From Mesorhizobium escarrei (GTDB lineage Bacteria > Pseudomonadota > Alphaproteobacteria > Rhizobiales > Rhizobiaceae): a DNA stretch of 64,000 nucleotides. The notes beneath the pieces are model-generated. The model searched no databases. It saw only the letters and a list, made by a program, of their open reading frames with translations, and had not been told where the DNA came from. Where the stretch lies: assembly GCF_935825525.1 (NCBI RefSeq), contig NZ_CAKXZT010000124.1, positions 186,001 through 250,000 of the forward strand, read 5' to 3'. Numbering within the stretch: position 1 is the stretch's first letter; each line of letters begins with the position of its first letter. Positions 17,512 to 25,179 of this stretch are shown here, piece by piece. The position numbers were made by a program, and so were the translations under genes.

Positions 17512-17659
17512 AAGATATCGCCGACATTTGGCCGGCACGGCGCCGCCCCGTGATTTTGGTATCCCCGGAATTGCGGCGGTGAAATCATGCACGTTCCGCA
17601 GCAGCATGGTTAGCAAGTAGGGCAGGCTCCGTGACGGTCAGCGCGCCCGGCAACTGAGG

Positions 17660-18814
17660 TCATGAAAACGACCACGCGCTCTTCAGCAGCGCCACGAGTT
17701 CGCTCTGACGGCTGGTTTCGGTTTTGCGGAAGATTCGCTCGAGATAGGTGCGGGCCGATTTGACGGCGATGCCGATTTCCATCGCCGCCTCCTGCACCGA
17801 ACGGCCGGAGGCCAGCTCGACTGCGAGCCGGGCTTCCGCCGGCGTCAGGTCGAACAGGCCTGAAAGGACATTGGGCGACGGAACAGTGGCGCCGGTACCG
17901 ACCGTGGTTGCGACAACGAGTACATCCGCACCCGAAAAAATATCGTGCGCGGCGCGGCGCAGCGGCAACAGCTGAACGACCAGCGCGGGCCGCCGTTTGG
18001 TGGCCGCAACCGGGATGGACCGCACGACGCGGTTATCCTGGTTCTGCGCGATGGCCTGCTGGAAAAGCGCGTTTGCAGTTTGATCGGCAATCGCCATGCC
18101 GCCATGGGCTGTGGGAAGGAAGACGTCGGCCATGTCTTCGAAAAACGGATTGGCCGTCAGCGCGCGGCCCGATCCACTCATGATTGCAGCTGGCAGCCCG
18201 ATTTCGCCGAGAATGGATACGGCGGTGCTGGCCCGTTCCCGACCCAGGCGCCCGGCGACAAGGCCGGCCCGCGCGAGATGCGGACGCAGTCCGTTCAACA
18301 GATCGATTGCGGCCTGGTCATAACTCCCGTCCTTCAGCCAGCGCTGGAAGACAAAAACGACAAGCTCGCCGCCAGGCATGGCGATGGCTGTGCATAGATG
18401 CGGCCCGATGCCAAACGCGGTGGCACCTTTGCGAACGGGATCGCGCTCGATCTCCTCGCAGCTGATGAAATCATCGACCCGCACAAAGCTTGCTGGCTGC
18501 GTGGCGCACATGCGCTTCACGCTCTCGGAAAACCGCCAAGTATCCGTCTTCATGAACTCATCGAGCAAGGGCTGGACATGCGTTTCGGTGATGGCGCGCA
18601 CCGGCGAATGATCGCTGACTACAAAGATCGCGCCGTTTGCCGAGCGGGAGATCGCGCTTGCCGCCGCCAATACCTCGGACCACAGCTCGGCCGCGAACGC
18701 CGCTTCGTAGATAAAATCGACAATGGCGAAGGCCTGCTGGTCCCGCGGCAGTTCCAGCATCGGCATCTTCCTGGGCGAAGCAACGGCATCCATCTGCACG
18801 GTTCCATGCATCAT
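17660..18814 (-). CDS. LuxR-type transcriptional regulator
   Basis: 384 residues. The C-terminal ~65 residues form a LuxR/GerE helix-turn-helix: LTPAEARLAVELASGRSV, then AAMEIGIAVKSARTYLERIFRKT. The long N-terminus (residues 20-300) lacks a receiver or obvious autoinducer-binding signature; its alternating strands and helices suggest GAF/PAS-like sensory domains, which is inference. It faces the TPR gene at 19092 across a shared spacer of 277 bases, so it may control that gene or itself. The target and signal are unknown. Confidence 0.82.
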   Translation of the reverse strand: MMHGTVQMDAVASPRKMPMLELPRDQQAFAIVDFIYEAAFAAELWSEVLAAASAISRSANGAIFVVSDHSPVRAITETHVQPLLDEFMKTDTWRFSESVKRMCATQPASFVRVDDFISCEEIERDPVRKGATAFGIGPHLCTAIAMPGGELVVFVFQRWLKDGSYDQAAIDLLNGLRPHLARAGLVAGRLGRERASTAVSILGEIGLPAAIMSGSGRALTANPFFEDMADVFLPTAHGGMAIADQTANALFQQAIAQNQDNRVVRSIPVAATKRRPALVVQLLPLRRAAHDIFSGADVLVVATTVGTGATVPSPNVLSGLFDLTPAEARLAVELASGRSVQEAAMEIGIAVKSARTYLERIFRKTETSRQSELVALLKSAWSFS

Positions 18815-19091
18815 TCCGCTGCGAAAACTTTCGCCGCCCGCCGCTTACGGATCGCTTACGGCATCGCAGCGCCGGTGCTGCAGCGGGACAGGCCGGCAGC
18901 CCGCCCGGCCGGCAAAGCGCGGTCGACGGTCGCAGCTGGGCGCCTTTCCGCGTGGTTTTTGATCGCATTACCCGATTGTGAATTCGGGCCGGGTTGAAGC
19001 GTCACCCCAAAAAGGCCATGCTTTGCCTGGAAAAGATCGAGTCTACGGCGATCCCGCTGACGCGGGCATGGCTTCGACTGAAAGGGATACG

Positions 19092-20867
19092 ATGCGGCAA
19101 GGATGTGCGCGCTGGCTGACAGGGCTGGCAATTGTGACGGGCATGGCGGTCTCCGGTCTGCCCGCCTACGCCAAAGAGACCACCGAGCCAGTCAATATCA
19201 CGTCGTTCTCGGGGGCCTATCTTGCCGCGCGGGTCGCCGAAGGCGACAATGATCTCGACAGCGCCATCGCCTACTACAAGCAGGCGCTCGCCTTCGCTCC
19301 CGGTGATACCTCGTTGCAGCAAAGCCTGATGCTGTCGCTGATCGCGCAGGGGCGCTTCGAAGAATCCCTGGTCTATGCTGACAAACTCAAGACGGTTCCC
19401 GACGTCGAGCGGTTCTCGCGCCTGGCGCTGGCCGTCGGCGCCTTTCACAAGAAGGACTTTTCCAAGGCCGAATACTGGCTCAAGCTTTCGCTCGAATCCG
19501 ATCTCGACCGCCTGATCTCCGGCGTCATGACCGGTTGGGCCAAGCAGGGCGCCGGCGACCCCGGCGAGGCCATGGCCTCCATCGACAGACTGCAGGGCCC
19601 GGACTGGTTCGGCCTCTTCAAATCCTTCCATCGCGCGCTTATCGCCGATGCCTCGGGCCTGCCCGAAAAGGCGGATGCGATCTACGCCGCCACCTTGCAG
19701 GACACCGCGACCGGCGCCGCAGCGCCCGAAACCTGGATGCGCAATGCGCAGGCCTATGCCTCCTTCCTTGCCCGCAAGGGCGACAAGGACAAGGCGCTGT
19801 CCGTGCTCGATCAGGCCGAGGCATTTGCACCCGGCAAGGTCGAGATATCAGCGCTCCGCGACAGGATCACCAAGGGCGAGAAGATCGAGCCCTTCGTTGC
19901 CGGCCCGTCCGACGGCGCCTCGGAAATCCTGCTCAATCTCGCCACCGCGCTCAATCGCGGCGGCGGCGAGCCGTTCGTCCGCCTCTATCTGCAATATGCC
20001 CTGGCACTGAGGCCCGACAGCGACGCGGCCCTCGTCCAGCTCGCCGCCGTTTCGGAGCAGTTGAAGGACGGCGAGGGCGCCATCGCCTTCTATCGCCGCA
20101 TCCCGGCCAGTTCGCCGCTGAAGACGCTGTCGGAACTGCAGCTCGGCCTCAACCTTGCCGATCTCGACCGCTATGACGAGGCCATCGCTCATCTTAAGGC
20201 ACTCGTCGAAGCGCGTTCCGACGACATGCGCGCCTATCAGGCGCTCGGTGGCGTCTACGCCTCGAAGGAGGATTTCCGCTCCGCGGCCGATCTCTACGAC
20301 AAGGCGGTGGCGATGCTGAAGGCCCCGACCCGCGCCGACTGGAACATTTTCTACCAGCGCGGCATCGCCTATGAGCGACTGAAGGAGTGGCCGAAGGCCG
20401 AGCCGAATTTCCGCAAGGCGCTGGAACTGTTCCCCGACCAGCCGCAGGTTCTGAACTATCTTGGCTATTCCTGGGTGGACATGAACATCAACCTCAGCGA
20501 AGGCCTTGAGATGATCCAGAAGGCCGTCGATCTCAGGCCGAGCGACGGCTACATCGTCGATTCGCTGGGCTGGGCCTATTTCCGCCTTGGCCGGTTCGAC
20601 GATGCGGTGCGCGAATTGGAACGTGCCGTTTCGTTGAAGCCGGAAGATCCGGTGCTCAACGATCACCTCGGCGATGCCTATTGGCGCGTCGGCCGCAAAT
20701 TGGAAGCCACCTTCCAGTGGAACCAGGCCCGCGACCTGAAGCCGGATCCCGGCGTGCTCGCCGCCTTGCAGCAGAAACTGCTGAAGGGCCTGCCGCCGAT
20801 CGAATCCAACACGGCGCAGGAAACCCCGAAGGTCAAGCCCGAACCGGCGACTGCGCCGAAGGGCTGA
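19092..20867 (+). CDS. Exported tetratricopeptide-repeat protein
   Basis: 591 residues with a signal peptide (ARWLTGLAIVTGMAVSGLPAYA) followed by many TPR units, for example DLDSAIAYYKQALAFAPGD, DRYDEAIAHLKALVEARSD and GRFDDAVRELERAVSLKPED. TPR solenoids mediate protein contacts; in the periplasm or outer membrane such proteins often scaffold envelope complexes. The C-terminus is Pro/Lys-rich. ATG 19092 is chosen because it starts the signal peptide and has AAAGGGA nearby. Divergent from the LuxR-type gene. Confidence 0.9.
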   Translation: MRQGCARWLTGLAIVTGMAVSGLPAYAKETTEPVNITSFSGAYLAARVAEGDNDLDSAIAYYKQALAFAPGDTSLQQSLMLSLIAQGRFEESLVYADKLKTVPDVERFSRLALAVGAFHKKDFSKAEYWLKLSLESDLDRLISGVMTGWAKQGAGDPGEAMASIDRLQGPDWFGLFKSFHRALIADASGLPEKADAIYAATLQDTATGAAAPETWMRNAQAYASFLARKGDKDKALSVLDQAEAFAPGKVEISALRDRITKGEKIEPFVAGPSDGASEILLNLATALNRGGGEPFVRLYLQYALALRPDSDAALVQLAAVSEQLKDGEGAIAFYRRIPASSPLKTLSELQLGLNLADLDRYDEAIAHLKALVEARSDDMRAYQALGGVYASKEDFRSAADLYDKAVAMLKAPTRADWNIFYQRGIAYERLKEWPKAEPNFRKALELFPDQPQVLNYLGYSWVDMNINLSEGLEMIQKAVDLRPSDGYIVDSLGWAYFRLGRFDDAVRELERAVSLKPEDPVLNDHLGDAYWRVGRKLEATFQWNQARDLKPDPGVLAALQQKLLKGLPPIESNTAQETPKVKPEPATAPKG

Positions 20868-20933
20868 ATACTTCTGAATTCGATTGTGCGGGGCTCGTCG
20901 CCGCTGTCGCTAAGGGTCTGACTATAAGCCATG

Positions 20934-22793
20934 CTAATCGTGCGCGGTGCCGAGCACCGCTCGAAGCCCTGAGTCGTTCTGGCGGAGATGTTCCTCGATC
21001 CATCGGGTCGTACGGTCGTAGGCATCCGAAAACAACTCGGAATGCCGACTCCAATCCATGAAGCTGATCGTGTTCGGAACCTCCGGACAGACCAGGATAT
21101 CCTCTTCGCCGACGGCAATGTCCTGTGGCCGGTGTGCCAGCATGCTCGAGGCAATGACCTGAAGCATGCTGGGAACCCGAGGCAAGCGTGCACGACCGAA
21201 AGGGTTCAGCAAGGCCAATGCCAGTTCGGAAGCTCCGGGGATGCGGTCATAGTCTATGTCGTACTTCTGCCGTGCACTCGACCCGAAGGTAACGATGACA
21301 TTGGGTCCGGTCTTGAGCTCCGTCATCTGCTCCAGCGGCAAATTGTTCATGATAGCGCCGTCCACCAGCATATCGCCGTCATCTGTAAAGAACGGCGGCA
21401 GGACACCCGGGATGGAGCCGGACGCCCGAACGGCGTGCCAGAGCTTTCCACGACGGTGGACATGGGGCTGACGGCTGCTCAGATTGGTCGAAAGCGCAAA
21501 GAATGGAAGCCAAAGATCCTCGATCAGAACGTCGCCGTATTCCAGCCGAAGGGCCCGATCAAACGCTTTGTGATCCAGAAGCGCGAAATGCGGCAAGGTG
21601 GGACGGCGAAACGCCCGGCTCTTGATAAATATGTTGTGGGTGCCTCGGTCGATCTGGTCGGCATCCAAGCCTCTTGCTAAGCCGGCCATCATCGCCGCTC
21701 CGGAACTTGTCCCGCCGAGATAGTCGAAGCAAGCGCCCGCCTCAACGAAAGCCTTGTAGACGCCTAAATGAGCGCTGCCGAGGGACCCGCCCCCTGCCGC
21801 CACGAAGCCCAATGCCTTGCCCGAAATAAATCGGACCAGGCGCTGGAAATCAGACCCGTCGTCCAGCGCAACATGATGATGCTGGTCAACATAGGGTCGC
21901 TCATCGAGCCATGCAGAGGTACCGGAGACCGCAGCCGAGCGATTGTCGTGAATTAGGACAAGCCGACTGGTCGATGGCGGATGGACCGATAGCGTCAGTT
22001 CCTCAGACGGGTTCAGGCGAGGCGAGCAGGACGCGTTGGCCAGCAACAGGACGGTATCGGCCTGGCGAATGCAGACTTGGGTCCACTCATTAGGTTCCTC
22101 ATCGGCAACATAGACGATGAATTGGGCTTCCGCCTCCAGTTCGTTCAACCAGTTAAGGATCGGCTGGTCGTCGATCGGAAGACCTGGGAACTTCGCTTGG
22201 ATGTCAAGCCGGGAAACGAACCGAGCGCGCGTGGCCGCGTCGAACGCTTGCCGCAGGTGCTGGATGAGCACCGGTGAGATGCGACTTCCGCCGGCGGCAA
22301 TGATCGCAAGCGTTCGGATCTTGGCAGGTTCCTTGAGACGCGACGAACTCGGAGATTGGGTGGCAAACCGGCGCGCCAGAAATACCGTGACCGCCTCTCT
22401 CAGGCTCGGCAATGTCTCGGCCGCCTTCTCGAAATTATTGCGACCGATTTCAAGGACGATCGAATCGCGCGCTGCAAGGACAGTGGCCGTGCGGGGTAGT
22501 CCCGCGAAGAAACCGATTTCACCGATGAGTTCACCCTGTGCGATCTCCGCGACCAAGCCAGTCGAATCTCCTTTGTGTACCGTAAAGCGTCCAGACAGCA
22601 CGATGAAAAACCTGTCCGAGGCATCGCCTTCGCGAACCAGAACCTCACCGCGTCTCAGGACCCGACGGTCGGATTCGGCAGCTAAAGCCTCGAGCGCCAG
22701 CAACGACGCCCGATCGAACATCAATGTTGCCGACAATAAACTCGCTGCAAGAGAATCGACAGAGGACATCTGAGCCATCCCTTGGGAATCCAT
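20934..22793 (-). CDS. Patatin-like phospholipase with cyclic-nucleotide-binding domain
   Basis: 619 residues. Residues about 20-140 form a cNMP-binding beta-roll (LRRGEVLVREGDASDRFFIVLSG, then GELIGEIGFF). A middle region follows that resembles the linker of NTE-type esterases. The C-terminal patatin domain has the oxyanion Gly-rich start (GGGSLGSAHLGVYKAF), nucleophile elbow GGTSSGA and catalytic Asp in DGAIMNN. This is a bacterial neuropathy-target-esterase-like architecture: a lysophospholipase possibly gated by cyclic nucleotide. ATG 22793 has GAGGAGA about 7 nt upstream. Likely membrane-associated; the ligand is not provable from sequence. Confidence 0.9.
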   Translation of the reverse strand: MDSQGMAQMSSVDSLAASLLSATLMFDRASLLALEALAAESDRRVLRRGEVLVREGDASDRFFIVLSGRFTVHKGDSTGLVAEIAQGELIGEIGFFAGLPRTATVLAARDSIVLEIGRNNFEKAAETLPSLREAVTVFLARRFATQSPSSSRLKEPAKIRTLAIIAAGGSRISPVLIQHLRQAFDAATRARFVSRLDIQAKFPGLPIDDQPILNWLNELEAEAQFIVYVADEEPNEWTQVCIRQADTVLLLANASCSPRLNPSEELTLSVHPPSTSRLVLIHDNRSAAVSGTSAWLDERPYVDQHHHVALDDGSDFQRLVRFISGKALGFVAAGGGSLGSAHLGVYKAFVEAGACFDYLGGTSSGAAMMAGLARGLDADQIDRGTHNIFIKSRAFRRPTLPHFALLDHKAFDRALRLEYGDVLIEDLWLPFFALSTNLSSRQPHVHRRGKLWHAVRASGSIPGVLPPFFTDDGDMLVDGAIMNNLPLEQMTELKTGPNVIVTFGSSARQKYDIDYDRIPGASELALALLNPFGRARLPRVPSMLQVIASSMLAHRPQDIAVGEEDILVCPEVPNTISFMDWSRHSELFSDAYDRTTRWIEEHLRQNDSGLRAVLGTAHD

Positions 22794-22934
22794 GACTTTG
22801 TCTCCTCGAGGGTGCTGGACGCCTGCCGAATGATACCACACATATGAGCCGCCGAACGGCTGCGGCGCGGGACTGACCGCTGGGCGCTCTCATCTCTGGC
22901 TCCCAGCAAGGGCACGATCAGGCCGCCACGCCGC

Positions 22935-23355
22935 TCTCGGCGCCCTCTTTTGGGGCCGGGAAATTCACTTGAGCCCACACCGCGAACCTGCTCGCTTGCC
23001 TGCCTGCTATTTTGTTTGCCAGCGCAATCTCGTCGTGTGGACCCGGGCCACGGTAAGTGTGAACCTGGAAGTAGCTAAACGTCCCTGCCACCTCGGCGGC
23101 CCAGGAAAAGAGCTAGCAAAAACGTCCGTTGGGACTTGTTTGAATGAAATCTTATGTCCCTGCCGTTTCAGCGTGTCGACGATTTCATTGAAGCTCATGA
23201 AATCACCGACCAAAGGCAGATGCTCGCCGTTTCCTGCCTCATCCGGGTGTCCGAATGCGCCGGCCACGATGTCGCCGAGTTCGGTGATGTCGCCCATGTG
23301 AATGCAACGTACGTCCGGATCAATGGGAAGAGCCCAGCCCGGGTTTGCCGTGAAG
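22935..23355 (-). pseudogene. NmrA-like (HSCARG-type) NAD(P)-binding protein, 3' fragment
   Basis: Minus-strand translation from about 23355 gives GWALPIDPDVRCIHMGDITE, then LGDIVAGAFGHPDEAGNGEH and SFNEIVDTLKRQGHKISFKQVP, the C-terminal half of NmrA-like regulators. Near 23100 the frame changes, and the C-terminus continues as TFSYFQVHTYRGPGPHDEIA, then LANKIAG. The N-terminal Rossmann half with the GxxGxxG loop is missing. It is replaced upstream by an ISAs1-type transposase fragment. The gene is truncated, frameshifted and certainly non-functional. Confidence 0.75.
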
Positions 23356-23520
23356 GTTTCGGCCCCGGCCACAACCGCAAGCAAGGAGAGCAGCAGGATT
23401 TCGTCCAGCGGATAAATGACCTTGCTACATTGCCGTGGATCCGGCAAATCAGCAAATGATCCAGAAAAACAACGCCCTCTAGTATCGCCTCGTCCGCTGC
23501 AGCCATTCCCCCCGAATCTC
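23356..23520 (-). pseudogene. ISAs1-family transposase N-terminal fragment
   Basis: Minus-strand reading gives VVFLDHL, then (after a one-base frame change) [19 protein letters not shown], then ILLLSLLAVVAGAETF. This is the conserved beginning of ISAs1-family transposases (FxxLPDPRxxxxxxYPLxxIL). The DDE catalytic core is absent. The fragment runs straight into the NmrA-like remnant, so the IS end appears to mark an old insertion or deletion junction. No terminal inverted repeat or target duplication is evident by eye. Confidence 0.72.
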
Positions 23521-23679
23521 CCAACCGAAACAATTGGGGACCCACAGATTCAGCACTTGCGCCGTATGTCACGCGTTAACTCACCCGATTGCCCTGGCTG
23601 CGGCCGGCCCCTTGCCTTGACGCTTGCCGGTGGGCGCTCTAGGGAGGGCCGCATCCCCGCCTTTCCCGTCGAGGCCGCC

Positions 23680-24747
23680 GTGACCATTGATATCCCAGCC
23701 CGTATGCATCCCAGCCGCTCGTTCCAGGGGCTGATCCTGACCTTGCATAACTACTGGGCGGACTATGGCTGCGTCGTTCTCCAGCCCTATGACATGGAAG
23801 TCGGCGCCGGCACGTTCCACCCGGCGACGACACTGCGCGCGCTGGGGCCAAAGCGCTGGAACGCGGCCTATGTGCAGCCTTCGCGCCGGCCCAAGGACGG
23901 GCGCTACGGCGAGAATCCGAACCGGCTGCAGCACTATTACCAGTACCAGGTGATCCTGAAGCCGAACCCGCCTAATCTGCAGGAGCTTTATCTCGGCTCG
24001 CTGGCGGCCATCGGCGTCGATCCGCTTCTGCATGACATCCGCTTCGTCGAGGACGACTGGGAAAGCCCGACTCTCGGCGCCTGGGGGCTGGGCTGGGAGT
24101 GCTGGTGCGACGGCATGGAAGTGTCGCAGTTCACCTATTTCCAGCAGGTCTGCGGCATTGAATGCGCGCCGGTGGCGGGCGAGCTCACCTACGGGCTGGA
24201 GCGGCTGGCCATGTATGTGCAGGGCGTCGACAATGTCTACGACCTCAACTTCAACGGCCGCGAGGGCGCCGACAAGGTGACCTATGGCGACGTCTTCCTG
24301 CAGGCCGAGCAGGAATATTCGCGCCACAATTTCGAATTCGCCAACACGGCGATGCTGCTTCGGCATTTCGAGGACGCCGAAGCCGAGTGCAAGGCGCTGC
24401 TCGATGCCGGCGCGCCTTTCGCCCCCCTCGAGGGGGAGATGACCGCGAAGCGGGCAGAGGGGGTTGCCTCAGAAGGCACCGCAAGTAAGACGTCGAGCAC
24501 TGCCAGCGCGACCCCTCCCGGCCAGACTTCGACTGGCCACCCTCCCCTCAAAGGGGAGGGGAACCACCGCCTGGTGTTTCCCGCCTACGACCAGTGCATC
24601 AAGGCCAGCCACGTCTTCAACCTGCTCGACGCACGCGGCGTGATTTCAGTCACCGAGCGGCAGAGCTACATCTTGCGGGTGCGTAACTTGGCGAAAGCCT
24701 GCGGCGAGGCGTTTTTGCTGACGCAGGCGGGTGGACTGGCGGCTTAG
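23680..24747 (+). CDS. glyQ: Glycyl-tRNA synthetase alpha subunit, with in-frame insertion
   Basis: The catalytic subunit of the alpha2beta2 GlyRS. Starting at GTG 23680 it has 355 residues against the usual ~300-320. Conserved segments are [41 protein letters not shown] and the terminal [20 protein letters not shown]. Between LLDAGAP and RLVFPAYDQ lies a Pro/Thr/Ser-rich insert of about 50 residues beginning APLEGEM; it is encoded by a repeat element (24421-24563) and leaves the frame open. ATG 23704 is an alternative start. The partner glyS lies 432 bases downstream. Confidence 0.93.
   Translation: MTIDIPARMHPSRSFQGLILTLHNYWADYGCVVLQPYDMEVGAGTFHPATTLRALGPKRWNAAYVQPSRRPKDGRYGENPNRLQHYYQYQVILKPNPPNLQELYLGSLAAIGVDPLLHDIRFVEDDWESPTLGAWGLGWECWCDGMEVSQFTYFQQVCGIECAPVAGELTYGLERLAMYVQGVDNVYDLNFNGREGADKVTYGDVFLQAEQEYSRHNFEFANTAMLLRHFEDAEAECKALLDAGAPFAPLEGEMTAKRAEGVASEGTASKTSSTASATPPGQTSTGHPPLKGEGNHRLVFPAYDQCIKASHVFNLLDARGVISVTERQSYILRVRNLAKACGEAFLLTQAGGLAA
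24421..24563. repeat. Palindromic repeat element inside glyQ (diverged type)
   Basis: About 143 bp. It begins CCCCCCTCGAGGGGGAGATG and ends CCTCCCCTCAAAGGGGAGGGG, again short palindromes at both ends. An internal CGCGAAGCGGGCAGAGGGGG block parallels the TCGCCGAAGGCGACAGAGG block of the other copies. It is translated as part of glyQ (APLEGEM to PPLKGEG). The ends are more diverged from one another than in the glyS copies, indicating a different subtype or an older insertion. Confidence 0.75.
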
Positions 24748-24926
24748 CTCCAGAGGCTATTTGCGATTTCGGCTGAAGCGCTGATTGGCAATACGCCCTG
24801 GCCGCTGGAGCCAGCCATTGTCCGCAGCGCTTGTCTAACGCCAGGCATCGCGAACGTGCCATGAGCCTGCGCCGCGAAACAGGCGCTGAGCGCGAGGATC
24901 CGGAGGAATGTCGATGCCGTCTTCAT
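24744..24926 (-). CDS. Possible small exported protein
   Basis: A 60-codon frame starting [20 protein letters not shown], which looks like a cleavable signal peptide (Lys near the N-terminus, hydrophobic core, small residues at AQA), followed by about 35 residues without known domains. There is no strong ribosome site upstream, and it touches the end of glyQ on the opposite strand. It could be a genuine small secreted protein, a remnant, or chance. Confidence 0.3.
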   Translation of the reverse strand: MKTASTFLRILALSACFAAQAHGTFAMPGVRQALRTMAGSSGQGVLPISASAEIANSLWS

Positions 24927-25179
24927 GGTCGTTCAGCCAATAGTTCCCTGCCTGAGCGTTGGTCGCTTCAGCGCCGCGTTCGGTTCATGGAAATCTTTGA
25001 CCCAAGGACGGATGACCCCGCTTCGGCCCGACAGGCAGGGGAATGTTTTTGGAAATCGTCGATAGATGCGCCGATTGCATGGAGGTCGATTGCATGCGGC
25101 CGATTGCATGGGGGAAGGGTGACAGCGGCCAGCCGAGTTGCTATGCCGCCTGGACCATTTTGCCGCGTGAGCACAATTT
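24748..25179. other. glyQ-glyS intergenic stretch
   Basis: 432 bases separate two genes that are usually adjacent. Apart from the doubtful small minus-strand frame at 24744-24926 and the three-fold 10-bp repeat at 25072-25110, I recognise no gene. Sequence around 24880-25060 has no strong coding signature on either strand. The gap suggests an insertion between the two synthetase genes, after which glyS may need its own promoter. Confidence 0.5.
25072..25110 (+). repeat. Three direct repeats of CGATTGCATG upstream of glyS
   Basis: Exact 10-bp units begin at 25072, 25087 and 25101, so spacing is 15 and 14 bases, slightly more than one helical turn. They lie about 70-110 bases before the glyS start. 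Regularly phased direct repeats of this kind can be binding sites for a regulator, but they could also be a small tandem duplication. Confidence 0.55.
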
